A stretch of DNA of 64,000 nucleotides, taken from the NCBI RefSeq assembly GCF_000717915.1, contig NZ_JOCX01000017.1, forward strand, positions 1 through 64,000, given 5' to 3'. The notes under the pieces were generated by a model, which was not told the origin of the DNA, ran no database searches, and saw only the letters and a list, made by a program, of their open reading frames with translations. Made by a program: the position numbers and the translations under genes. Each line of letters starts with the position of its first letter. The stretch's first letter is position 1. This document shows positions 18,867 to 29,516 of the stretch, in pieces. Origin of the DNA: Streptomyces sp. NRRL S-244 (GTDB taxonomy: Bacteria > Actinomycetota > Actinomycetes > Streptomycetales > Streptomycetaceae).

Positions 18867-21318
18867 TCATGCTGTCGGGTTGCGGGCAAACGGAAAGGCG
18901 GTGTCCGGTATGCCCGTGTCGGCGCCGCCGACGACGTGAGGGGAACGCCCGCATCCCCGGGCCGCTCCCGGCCACGGCGATCGAACCGTCGGTATCGGTG
19001 CGCAGCACCGTCGTACCCATGGCCCGCAGCCGGGCGAGCGTGCCCGGCGCGGGGTGCCCGTAGCGGTTGCCCTCGCCGACCGGGACGAGCGCGAGCCGGG
19101 GCCGGATCCGGTCCTGGAGGCCGGGGTCCTGATGGGCGGAACCGTGGTGGGCGACCTTGAGGACGTCGACCGGACCCAGATCCGGATGAGCCCTCAAGAG
19201 GGCTTCCTGCGAAGGCGGTTCGAGATCTCCGAGCAGCAGGAGGGTCAGACCCGCGGAGCGGACCAGCAGGGCGACGCTGGCGTCGTTGGGCCCCTCCGGC
19301 CGCGGGCCGCCGGGCGAGGGCCACAGCACCTGCCAGTCCAGCGGCCCGGCCCGCCGCCGCTCGCCCGCCGAAGCCGCCACGACGGGTACGTGCGCCGCCG
19401 CCGCGGTCCGCCGGACGAACTCGGCCTGAGCGGTCGGCTCTTCCAGCGTGGTGGCCTGAATCACACCCGTGGCCCGGCCTCGCAGCACCCCGGACAGGCC
19501 GCCGACGTGGTCGGCGTGAAAGTGCGTCAGCAGGAGCAGCGGCACCCGGCGCACCCCGAGGGCGGTCAGGCACGCGTCCACCGGGCCCGGCTCCGGGCCG
19601 GCGTCCACCACGACGGCCGTGCCCGGGCCGACGGCGAGCACGGCGGCGTCGCCCTGGCCCACCGCGCACTGCACGTAACTCCAGTCGGGCGGCGGCCAGC
19701 GGGTGAGCGTACGGGTCAACTGCGGCGGCCGCAGTACGGCCAGGAGCAGCAGCACGGCCAGTGCGGAGCACACCCACGGCCGGTGCCGGATCCGTGCGCC
19801 GAGCCCGGCGACGGCCAGGGTGGCGGCGGCCAGCAGCAGCCCCCCGGTGAGCCCGCCCGGCCAGGCCAGCTCCGCGCCCGGCAGCCGTGCCCCGGCCCGG
19901 GCCACGCCCGCGATCCACCCGGCCGGCACCCCCGCGCACCGCGCGAGCAGCTCGGCGACGGGCATGCACAGCGGGGCCGCCGCGAGCGCCGCGAAGCCGA
20001 GCACGGTCGCCGGGCCCGCCGCGAGCTCGGCGAGCAGATTGCAGGGCACCGCGACCAGGCTCACCCGGGCCGAGAGCACGGCGACCACGGGCGCACAGAC
20101 CGCCTGGGCGGCCGCGGCGGCACCGAGCGCCCCGGCGAGCCGGGGCCGCATCCCGCGCCGCCGCAGGGCTTCGCTCCAGCGCGGGCCCAGCGTGAGCAGG
20201 GACCCGGTGGCCAGGACCGAGAGCAGGAAGCCGGGGCTGCGGGAGAGCCACGGATCGTAGAGCACCAGCAGCAGGACGGCGGCCGCCAGGGCGGGGATCA
20301 GGGATCTGCGCCGGCCGGTGGCGATGGCCAGCAGGGTGATCGCCCCGCAGGCCGCGGCCCGCAGCACGCTCGGCTCCGGCCGGCACACCACCACGAACGC
20401 CAGGGTCAGCGCCGTCCCGCACAGGGCCGTCGCCCGCAGGGACAGCCCGAGGCGGGGTGCCAGCCCGCCCCGCTCGGCGCGCTGCGCGGCGGCGGCCGGG
20501 CCGATGAGCAGGAACAGCACCACCGTCAGGTTGGACCCCGACACGGCCAGCAGATGCAGCAGGTCGGTGGCCCGGAACGCCTCGTCCAGGTCGGTCGGCA
20601 CCCGGGAGGTGTCCCCGACGACCAGCCCCGGCAGCAGGGCCCGGGCGTCCGGGGCGAGCCCCTCGGTGGCCTCGCGCAGCCCGGCCCGCAGCCTCCCGGC
20701 GATCCGCTGGAGGGTGTCGGGCCCGCCCGTCACCCGCGGCGGGGTGTCCCCCGCGGGGCGCAGCAGCGCCACGGCCCGCTCCCCGGCCCGGCCCGGGGCC
20801 AGCCGGACGACGACCGCGACCCGGGTGGAGGGTTGCAGCCGGGCCCACTGCGGATGCCCGGCCAGCACCCGTACGGGGGTCTCGACCCGGGTCTGCGCGC
20901 CGTCGGGCCCGGTCACCCGGGTCAGCACCGCGTCCAGGACCACCACGGGCGGGCCGCTCCCGCCGCGGGCGGACCGCGGGTCGGAACCGACGGTGAGCTC
21001 GGCGAGCACCCGGGCGTGCTCCCCGGCGAGCCCCAGGACCGGCCCGGCCCGCGCCTCGGCCCGCTGGAGGCCCGCCACCCCGGCCCCGGCGGCCGCGCAG
21101 AGCAGGGCGGCGGCCGCGGCCGTGCCGATCCGCCACAGCGACTCCGGACGCCGGCAGGCGGCCAGGAGCAGCAGCCCCGCGCCGAGGACCCCGAGCCCGG
21201 CCCCGGCGGCGGCCACCCCGGCCGGTGCGTCGAGGGCGAGGGCCGCCGCCGCCCAGGCGGCCAGCGCCGGCACGACCAGGCGCAGATCCAGCGGGCCCGG
21301 CCCCTCGGGGCGCTTCAC
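18867..21318 (-). CDS. comEC: ComEC/Rec2-family DNA-uptake channel protein (probable frameshift near the 3' end)
   Basis: A polytopic membrane protein of the ComEC/Rec2 family. Residues 1-100 hold the first membrane segments, about 225-490 the Competence domain (LLHLLAVSGSNLTVVLF), and about 545-780 a metallo-beta-lactamase-like domain with HFHADH at 599-604. The GTG at 21318 overlaps the comEA stop (GTGA). The conserved part ends near 18945, but its frame then stays open to 16567, through yceI and holA. Codon GC3 after GGGG at 18940-18943 favours the frame that stops at 18867, which would give about 816 residues. I therefore mark the end at 18867 and suspect a one-base indel, real or technical. 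A role in natural transformation is not established for streptomycetes. Confidence 0.78.
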
Positions 21319-22385
21319 GGCCGGACCAGCTTGCGCAGATCGGCGAACCGCCGCTCACCGATGCCGTCGACCTGCCGGAGCTCCTCCACCGAGCGGAAGC
21401 CGCCGCGGGCCGTCCGGAACTCCACGATGTGCTGCGCCAGCACCGGGCCGACCCCGGGCAGGCCGTCCAGCTGCTCCACGGTGGCCGTGCCGAGACTCAG
21501 CGGCCCGGCAGCGCCTCCGGCACCCCTGCCCGGACCGGCGCCGGAACCCGGACCGCCCACGGCGGGCTGCGCCGGGGCGCCCACCACCACCTGCTCGCCG
21601 TCGACCAGCACCCGGGCCCGGTTGATCCCGCTGACATCCGTACCGGGCCGCACTCCCCCCGCGGCGGCCAGCGCGTCCTCGACCCTCGACCCGGCGGGCA
21701 GCCGCCGCACACCGGGGTCACGCACCTTGCCGCTGACGTCCACCACGATCCGCGTACCGGCACCTCCATCAGCGGCGGGGGGCCCAGGGCTCGGCGCCGG
21801 GGCGGGCGCCGGTGCCGACGCCGGGGTGACCACCGCGGGCGCGGTCACCGGCTGCGGCCGGGCGGTCCAGAACTGCTGCGCCCCGAAGGCGACGGCGGCG
21901 GCCAGCACCACCCCCACGGCGGCCACCGTGCGCGGCTCCACCGCACACCGGGCCTGCAGCCACCCCGGCAGCCGCTCCCGCACGGCGAGCCTCAGCACGG
22001 CTCCCCCGGACAGCGGGGCCTGCCCGGACCGCGGGCTCCCCACCGGGGTCTCGCCGGGCGGCGGGTCGGCCACGGACCGGATGCCGGTCCCCGGGCCCGG
22101 CGGCGCCCCCGGCACCGCCTCAGGCGACGGCGACGGCGACGGCGGAGGCGGAGGCAGCGACGATGGCAGCGTCGACGGCGGAGGCGATGACGGCGATGGC
22201 AGCGGCGACGGCGGCCCGCCCGCGCCGCCGAGCAGGGCTTCGGCCCGGCGGCGCACCGCGGCCGGCTCGGGGTGGTGCGGGCGCGGACGCCCCCGGCGGT
22301 GGCGCAGTCGCCCGTCCGAGAGACGGGACCGGCCGGGACCGCTGGTGGCTCCGGAGGAGGGCGAGATACGTGTGCGAAGAGTCAT
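21315..22385 (-). CDS. comEA: ComEA-family helix-hairpin-helix DNA-binding protein
   Basis: A 356-residue protein. Residues 55-100 are Pro/Ser-rich low complexity, one membrane segment lies at about 152-170 (VAAVGVVLAAAVAFGA), an SLBB domain follows at about 210-275, and a double helix-hairpin-helix domain is at about 295-355 (TATVEQLDGLPGVGPVLAQ, VEELRQVDGIGERRF). In competent bacteria ComEA binds incoming double-stranded DNA outside the membrane and passes it to ComEC. The long cytoplasmic N-terminal extension is an actinobacterial feature. Stop and start overlap with comEC. A TACCGT box 6 nt before the ATG suggests a leaderless mRNA. Confidence 0.88.
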   Translation of the reverse strand: MTLRTRISPSSGATSGPGRSRLSDGRLRHRRGRPRPHHPEPAAVRRRAEALLGGAGGPPSPLPSPSSPPPSTLPSSLPPPPPSPSPSPEAVPGAPPGPGTGIRSVADPPPGETPVGSPRSGQAPLSGGAVLRLAVRERLPGWLQARCAVEPRTVAAVGVVLAAAVAFGAQQFWTARPQPVTAPAVVTPASAPAPAPAPSPGPPAADGGAGTRIVVDVSGKVRDPGVRRLPAGSRVEDALAAAGGVRPGTDVSGINRARVLVDGEQVVVGAPAQPAVGGPGSGAGPGRGAGGAAGPLSLGTATVEQLDGLPGVGPVLAQHIVEFRTARGGFRSVEELRQVDGIGERRFADLRKLVRP

Positions 22386-22391
22386 GGCACG

Positions 22392-22397
22392 ACGGTA
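22392..22397 (-). promoter_or_regulatory. -10 box of a leaderless comEA-comEC mRNA
   Basis: TACCGT on the minus strand ends 6 nt before the ATG at 22385. No Shine-Dalgarno is present. Confidence 0.45.
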
Positions 22398-22453
22398 GGG
22401 GCGAATCCCGACCCCAGTTCGGACTTATCAATTCCGGTGGAAATCCCAGCCGT

Positions 22454-22462
22454 TGTGGATAA
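22454..22462 (-). promoter_or_regulatory. DnaA-box-like site upstream of comEA
   Basis: TTATCCACA on the minus strand matches the DnaA box consensus TTRTCCACA exactly and lies about 70 bp upstream of comEA. A weaker TTTCCACC follows closer to the gene. A single box is not an origin, but it could let DnaA influence this promoter. Confidence 0.35.
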
Positions 22463-22483
22463 CTCCGCCACTCGTTCCGGTGA

Positions 22484-23329
22484 TCAGCGGGGTGAGACGA
22501 CCGCCGCCAGCAGCCCCGGCCCCGTGTGCGCGCCGATCACCGCGCCGACCTCGCTGACGTGCAGTTCGACCAGGCCGGGGATGCGTTCGCGCAGCCGCTG
22601 CGCGAGCTTCTCGGCCCGCTCGGGCGCCGCGAGGTGGTGCACCGCCACGTCGACGCTGCCCGCCCCGGCCCGCTCCACGGCCAGCTCCTCCAGGCGGGCG
22701 ATGGCCTTCGAGGCCGTGCGCACCTTCTCCAGCATCTCGATCCGCCCGCCCTGCAGGGTGAGCAGCGGCTTGACGGCGAGGGCCGAGCCGAGGAGGGCCT
22801 GGGCGGCCCCGATGCGGCCGCCGCGGCGCAGGTAGTCGAGGGTGTCGACGTAGAAGTACGCGGACATGTCGGCGGCCCGCTTCTCGGCGGCGGCCACGGC
22901 CTCGTCGACGGAACCTCCGGCTTCGGCCACCTCGGCGGCGGCGAGGGCGCAGAACCCGAGGGCCATCGCGACCATGCCGGTGTCGACGACGCGGACGGGC
23001 ACCGGGGCGGTCTTGGCGGCGACGACGGCGGCGTCGTAGGTGCCGGAGAACTCGGCGGACAGGTGGAGACTGACGATGCCGGTCGCGCCGGCCTCCGCGG
23101 CCTCCTGGTAGGCCCGTACGAACTCTTCCGGGCTGGGCCGGGAGGTCGTGACCGGGCGGCGCTTCTGCAGCGCCAGGGCGAGGCTGCGGGCCGAGATCTC
23201 GGTGCCCTCCTCGAGGGCCTCGTCGCCGAGGACCACGGTCAGCGGGACGGAGGTGATTCCGTGCCGCGTCATGGCCGGTTGGGGCAGGTAGGCCGTGGAA
23301 TCGGTGACGATCGCGACATGGCGGGACAT
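22484..23329 (-). CDS. DegV-family fatty-acid-binding protein
   Basis: A 281-residue DegV protein, a family that binds long-chain fatty acids and, in some Gram-positives (FakB), presents them to a fatty acid kinase. The N-terminal VAIVTDSTAYLP and the central TSRPSPEEF and IVSLHLSAEFSGTYDAA segments are typical. Whether a FakA partner exists lies outside this window. ATG at 23329 is preceded by TAACCT at 7 nt, so it is probably leaderless. It runs in the same direction as comEA-comEC, 98 bp upstream. Confidence 0.9.
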   Translation of the reverse strand: MSRHVAIVTDSTAYLPQPAMTRHGITSVPLTVVLGDEALEEGTEISARSLALALQKRRPVTTSRPSPEEFVRAYQEAAEAGATGIVSLHLSAEFSGTYDAAVVAAKTAPVPVRVVDTGMVAMALGFCALAAAEVAEAGGSVDEAVAAAEKRAADMSAYFYVDTLDYLRRGGRIGAAQALLGSALAVKPLLTLQGGRIEMLEKVRTASKAIARLEELAVERAGAGSVDVAVHHLAAPERAEKLAQRLRERIPGLVELHVSEVGAVIGAHTGPGLLAAVVSPR

Positions 23330-23336
23330 GAGCCGG

Positions 23337-23342
23337 AGGTTA
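23337..23342 (-). promoter_or_regulatory. -10 box of a leaderless degV mRNA
   Basis: TAACCT on the minus strand ends 7 nt before the ATG at 23329 and no Shine-Dalgarno is visible. Confidence 0.45.
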
Positions 23343-23448
23343 CCGCCCGTGGGGGCACGACGGCAGCCCGACCCCTGGCCAGGGGGACGGGAAGGGTGTC
23401 GCGAGGCCGCCGCTCAGCGCCCGCGGGCCGCCGCTCAGCGCCCGCGGC

Positions 23449-24204
23449 TCAGGTCGTCGTTTCCGGCCGCGGCGCCTTCTGCCACGGATACCCGGTCTGC
23501 GGGGGCTTCGGATTCAGGGCCGCCGGGGGCTCCGGAGCCCGCCCTGCGGGGGACCCGGCGGAGCCGGAACGCCCCGCGGACCCTGCGGACCCCGCGGGCG
23601 GCTGCTGTGCGTCCCACGCCGCGGCCGCCGCCGCCAGCTCGTCCACCGACTCCCGGGACCAGTCCCGCAGCGCCCCCGACTCGACCTCGATCTGCGCCGA
23701 CAGCGCCGACAGGTCGTCCTCCGCGAAGCGCCGCGCCCGGTCGCGGGCGGCCCACCGCAGCGAATCCGCCGCCTCCGTGATCTTGGCGGTCCGTTCCTTC
23801 AGCTCGGGCAGCATCGCGCCGATCCGCCCCCGGTCCGGCTCCAGCTCCAGCCGCTTCAGCTCGTCGTCCAGCTCGTACCCGTGCGCGCTCAGCCGCTCGA
23901 ACAGCCCGATCGACTCCTTCAGCGAGGCATCCGCCTGGACCCCCTGGTACAGCGCCTGCTGCGTGGCCCGCATCGACGTCCGCAGGTCCAGGCGCAGCTG
24001 CGCCAGCGCCCCCGCCACGCCCACCTGCCCGAAGCTCTTCGCCCGCAGCGCGGTGTCCTCCACGGTCCGGCGGGCCTGCGTGATCGTGCGGTCCACGCCG
24101 CGCTTCGCCGCACCGACCGCCTTCACGGTCGCCCAGGCACCCAGCCCCAGGAAGGCGAACAGCACCAACAGGGCAAAGATGATGATCAACGCGCCCGCCT
24201 CCAT
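23449..24204 (-). CDS. Single-pass membrane protein with coiled coil, unknown function
   Basis: A 251-residue protein I do not recognise. One membrane helix at residues 5-30 (LIIIFALLVLFAFLGLGAW) is followed by a long alpha-helical, probably coiled-coil region to about 200 with regular charged heptads. A Gly/Pro/Ser-rich tail follows (SAGSAGRSGSAGSPAG). The ATG at 24204 is preceded by GGGAGCC. It lies downstream of leuS in the same direction, separated by a hairpin. Its topology suggests a cytoplasmic helical domain anchored to the membrane. Confidence 0.7.
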   Translation of the reverse strand: MEAGALIIIFALLVLFAFLGLGAWATVKAVGAAKRGVDRTITQARRTVEDTALRAKSFGQVGVAGALAQLRLDLRTSMRATQQALYQGVQADASLKESIGLFERLSAHGYELDDELKRLELEPDRGRIGAMLPELKERTAKITEAADSLRWAARDRARRFAEDDLSALSAQIEVESGALRDWSRESVDELAAAAAAWDAQQPPAGSAGSAGRSGSAGSPAGRAPEPPAALNPKPPQTGYPWQKAPRPETTT

Positions 24205-24252
24205 GAGAGGCTCCCTTCCCCTGCCGTCTCCGTCCCCTCCACCGTAAACGCC

Positions 24253-24295
24253 ACGGGCAGGCCAGGGGTTCCAATCGGACCCCCAACCTGCCCGT
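24253..24295 (-). terminator. Putative leuS terminator
   Basis: ACGGGCAGG (24253-24261) pairs with CCTGCCCGT (24287-24295), with an inner GGGGT/ACCCC pairing, about 60 bp past the leuS stop. Confidence 0.5.
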
Positions 24296-24355
24296 ACGGG
24301 ACAACCCCTAGACCAAGGTCACCAGGGTCATACCTCACACGTCACACATCACGCG

Positions 24356-27232
<2,877 letters not shown>

Positions 27233-27282
27233 GATTTCTGAAGCTCCATCGATCGTCTCTGCCGTCTCTGCCTGCCCAAACG

Positions 27283-27306
27283 AAAAAACCCCTCGCACAG
27301 GAGGGG
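27283..27306 (-). terminator. leuS attenuator (rho-independent hairpin with T tract)
   Basis: On the minus strand CCCCTC, loop CTGTGC, GAGGGG, then TTTTTT. It lies 41 nt downstream of the leader peptide stop and 50 nt before leuS. It is one of the few hairpins in the window with a real T-run, which fits an attenuator rather than an ordinary terminator. Confidence 0.75.
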
Positions 27307-27320
27307 ACGCCGCGCCGATG

Positions 27321-27341
27321 CCGACCGTCTCGGAGGGTCGG
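27321..27341 (-). promoter_or_regulatory. Pause hairpin of the leuS leader
   Basis: CCGACC and GGTCGG (27321-27326 and 27336-27341) form a 6-bp stem just after the leader peptide stop. It sits between the leader peptide and the terminator, as expected for a pause or alternative structure. Confidence 0.45.
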
Positions 27342-27347
27342 TACTGA

Positions 27348-27386
27348 TCAGCGCGGCTCGGTAAGCAGAAGGCGTACGGCACGCAT
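27348..27386 (-). CDS. leuS leader peptide [12 protein letters not shown]
   Basis: A 12-residue open frame with three consecutive Leu codons, CTT CTG CTT, two of them the CTT codon that is rare in this high-GC genome. TACCCT ends 6 nt before its ATG, so transcription probably starts at the ATG and the peptide is translated from a leaderless mRNA. Ribosome stalling on the Leu codons when charged tRNA-Leu is scarce would prevent the downstream terminator from forming and raise leuS expression. This is the classic attenuation logic; the specific case is inferred. Confidence 0.75.
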   Translation of the reverse strand: MRAVRLLLTEPR

Positions 27387-27392
27387 GGCGCC

Positions 27393-27398
27393 AGGGTA
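27393..27398 (-). promoter_or_regulatory. -10 box of the leuS leader transcript
   Basis: TACCCT on the minus strand lies 6 nt before the leader ATG, fixing a likely leaderless transcription start at 27386. A clear -35 is not visible. Confidence 0.5.
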
Positions 27399-27439
27399 CC
27401 GCAGCGGCCCAGACCGCCGCTCGACCGTTCCGCACAACG

Positions 27440-27474
27440 AGAAGCGGGCCACCCGATCCGGGTGGCCCGCTTCT
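27440..27474 (-). terminator. Terminator of the first tRNA-Ala gene
   Basis: A perfect 16-bp inverted repeat with 3-nt loop (arms 27440-27455 and 27459-27474), 6 bp past the 3' end of the tRNA. Confidence 0.8.
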
Positions 27475-27480
27475 CTTCTG

Positions 27481-27553
27481 TGGAGCTAAGGAGAATTGAA
27501 CTCCTGACCTCCTGCATGCCATGCAGGCGCTCTACCAACTGAGCTATAGCCCC
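27481..27553 (-). tRNA. tRNA-Ala (GGC)
   Basis: A 73-nt cloverleaf on the minus strand with acceptor GGGGCTA/TAGCTCC, D-loop AGTTGGTAGA, anticodon loop ATGGCAT (anticodon GGC) and T-loop TTCAATT. The discriminator base is A and CCA is not encoded. It reads GCC, the dominant Ala codon here. An identical copy lies at 28102-28174. Confidence 0.96.
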
Positions 27554-27723
27554 TTGCTTCTCTGCCGCCGGGCCCCTGCTCGGTTTCCCTTGCCGGTTCC
27601 CCCTGGCGACATCGAGAACATTACACGGTCATGGCCCAGGTCCAAAAATCGGTTTCCGGGCGCTCGATTTCGCCCGGTTCACCCGTCTTCCGTGCTGCGA
27701 CTGCGCGGTCCCGTACCCCGTCG

Positions 27724-27957
27724 CTACGCTCTCGCGAACTGGTAGAACCGCTTGAGCGTGCAGTGCTCGTCGAGCAGCCGCCCGTAGATCGGCTCCCCTT
27801 CCAGCTCGCGGTACGTCTCGATCGGGTCGCCTTTTATGATCAGCGCCCGCGCGCATTCCTCGCACCAGTACTGGTAGTCGGGGTTGACCGGGTCCATGTC
27901 CCGCACGATCGGCGTGCCGTTGTTGCACCAGTCGCACCGCCGCCGGTGTGCACCCAT
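27724..27957 (-). CDS. Small zinc-ribbon-like protein
   Basis: A 77-residue protein with two CxxC pairs, CDWC (residues 8-11) and CEEC (about 32-35), spaced to bind one zinc ion. It then has a helical tail (LLDEHCTLKRFYQFARA). I recognise no assigned function; similar small proteins look like nucleic-acid or protein-binding zinc ribbons. ATG at 27957 has GGGAGGGAG about 10 nt upstream. It sits between two identical tRNA-Ala genes on the same strand. Confidence 0.75.
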   Translation of the reverse strand: MGAHRRRCDWCNNGTPIVRDMDPVNPDYQYWCEECARALIIKGDPIETYRELEGEPIYGRLLDEHCTLKRFYQFARA

Positions 27958-28065
27958 CCGTCAGCGACTCCCTCCCACGTCGGGCCGTCGACTCCCCCTC
28001 CGGCGGTCCCGATTCTGCCACGCGGGTACGGGGCAGGTCAGCAGGCACCGAAGGAACAAACGGAA

Positions 28066-28095
28066 GGATCCCGCCCCCTGTTGGGGACGGGATCC
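28066..28095 (-). terminator. Terminator of the second tRNA-Ala gene
   Basis: GGATCCCG and CGGGATCC (28066-28073, 28088-28095) with an inner CCCC/GGGG pairing around TGTT, 6 bp past the tRNA 3' end. The position matches that of the first copy but the sequence differs. Confidence 0.75.
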
Positions 28096-28101
28096 TGATT
28101 G

Positions 28102-28174
28102 TGGAGCTAAGGAGAATTGAACTCCTGACCTCCTGCATGCCATGCAGGCGCTCTACCAACTGAGCTATAGCCCC
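28102..28174 (-). tRNA. tRNA-Ala (GGC), second copy
   Basis: Identical over all 73 nt to the tRNA at 27481-27553, with the same strand and anticodon GGC. Its own hairpin follows, so each copy is an independent unit. Confidence 0.96.
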
Positions 28175-28286
28175 GCTCTCCGCCGCGCTCCCCCCGTTTC
28201 CGGTGTTCCGCGCTGCGAACAAGAAGAACTCTAGCCTGTGACCAGCCGGAAAGTGAAATCCGGGTGGGAGCCGCCCTGAGGCGGGC

Positions 28287-28943
28287 TCAGTCGTCGTCGC
28301 CGAGCACCGGTTCCGGCAGCGTGCCGGCGTTGTGCTCCATCAGACGCCAGCCGCGGGCGCCCTCGCCGAGGACGGACCAGCAGCAGTTGGAGAGCCCGCC
28401 CAGGCCCTCCCAGTCGTACGCGTCCAGGCCCAGCAGCCGGCCGATCGTCGTACGGATGGTTCCGCCGTGGCTGACCACGACGAGCGTGCCGCCGTCCGGC
28501 AGCCGGCCGGCGTGCTCCAGCACCACCGGCGCCGCCCGGTCGGCGACCTCGGTCTCCAGCTCGCCGCCGCCGCGTCGGACGGGCTCGCCGCGCTTCCACG
28601 CCGCGTACTGCTCGCCGTACTTCGCGATGATCTCTTCGTGCGTGAGGCCCTGCCACTCACCGGCATACGTCTCGCGCAGCGCGGCGTCGTGCGTCACCGG
28701 CAGGCCCGTGACGGCGGCCAGCTCGGCGGCCGTGGCGGACGCCCGCCGTAGGTCCGAGGCGACGATGGCGGCCGGCTTCAGGGAGGCGAGCAGCCGGGCG
28801 GCGCGGCGCGCCTGCGCCACACCCGTCTCGGTCAGCTCGATGTCCGTGGAGCCCTGGAAGCGGCGCTCCAGGTTCCACGAGGTCTGGCCGTGCCGCCAGA
28901 GAACGATCTTCCGGCCCGTCTTGCGGGTGGCGGTCGCGCTCAG
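28287..28943 (-). CDS. Histidine phosphatase-family protein (CTG start)
   Basis: A 218-residue phosphoglycerate mutase-like phosphatase. The catalytic motif WRHG has His18 and the second essential His lies in VVVSHGGT at about residue 159, if translation starts at CTG 28943. Between the in-frame TGA at 28950-28952 and GTG at 28820 there is no ATG, GTG or TTG. Starting at 28820 would remove the RHG motif. CTG 28943 overlaps the stop of rsfS (CTGA), so reinitiation after rsfS is plausible. Possible substrates include 3-phosphoglycerate or small phosphoesters. The gene is last in nadD-LCP-rsfS-phosphatase. Confidence 0.82.
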   Translation of the reverse strand: MSATATRKTGRKIVLWRHGQTSWNLERRFQGSTDIELTETGVAQARRAARLLASLKPAAIVASDLRRASATAAELAAVTGLPVTHDAALRETYAGEWQGLTHEEIIAKYGEQYAAWKRGEPVRRGGGELETEVADRAAPVVLEHAGRLPDGGTLVVVSHGGTIRTTIGRLLGLDAYDWEGLGGLSNCCWSVLGEGARGWRLMEHNAGTLPEPVLGDDD

Positions 28944-29386
28944 AACAGATCACCGTCCAGGTCCTCGTCGCCCGCCGCCTCGCGCAGCTTGGCGTGCTCC
29001 TCCGCCTTGCCCTTGGTGAGCTTGGCGTCCTCGGGCAGCTCGATCTCGGGGCAGTCCTTCCACAGGCGCTCCAGCGCGTAGAAGACCCGCTCCTCGCTGT
29101 GCTGCACGTGGACGACGATGTCGATGTAGTCGAGCAGGATCCAGCGGGCGTCGCGGTCGCCCTCGCGGCGCACCGGCTTGGCGCCGAGCTCCTTGAGCAG
29201 GCGCTCCTCGATCTCGTCGACGATCGACTTGACCTGGCGGTCGTTGGGCGCCGAGGCGAGCAGGAAGGCGTCGGTGATCGACAGCACGTCGCTGACGTCG
29301 TACGCGATGATGTCGTGCGCGAGCCGGTCGGCCGCGGCCTGGGCGGCGGCGGTGATGAGCTCGATGGAGCGGTCCGTGGCGGTCAC
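28940..29386 (-). CDS. rsfS: Ribosomal silencing factor RsfS
   Basis: A 146-residue RsfS/Iojap protein that binds L14 (uL14) on the 50S subunit and blocks subunit joining when nutrients are short. Motifs SDVLSITDAFLLASAPNDRQV and RWILLDYIDIVVHVQ are typical. GTG at 29386 gives the family N-terminus MTATDRSIELI; an ATG at 29419 would add 11 residues. It is in an operon after nadD and an LCP gene, and its stop overlaps the phosphatase CTG. nadD-rsfS linkage is widely conserved. Confidence 0.93.
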   Translation of the reverse strand: MTATDRSIELITAAAQAAADRLAHDIIAYDVSDVLSITDAFLLASAPNDRQVKSIVDEIEERLLKELGAKPVRREGDRDARWILLDYIDIVVHVQHSEERVFYALERLWKDCPEIELPEDAKLTKGKAEEHAKLREAAGDEDLDGDLF

Positions 29387-29516
29387 TGGCCATGCTTTCG
29401 GGTTGGCGGGCAGATCCATACAAGGGTCTCATGTACCGCCGACCCCGCCCGCGCGCAGCGGCCCGCGCGGGCCGGGGCACCGCCCGAGGGCCGGGTCAGG
29501 CCCGGCCCGGGCCTGG

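Noticed and set aside
22386..22483. A replication origin at the DnaA-like box
   Set aside because: A single strong box without a cluster of boxes, an AT-rich segment or dnaA/dnaN neighbours is not an origin.
27233..27420. A T-box riboswitch upstream of leuS
   Set aside because: I see no T-box consensus or specifier stem; the Leu-rich leader frame and terminator explain the region.
28287..28820. GTG 28820 as the phosphatase start
   Set aside because: It would remove the catalytic RHG motif that is encoded in frame immediately upstream.
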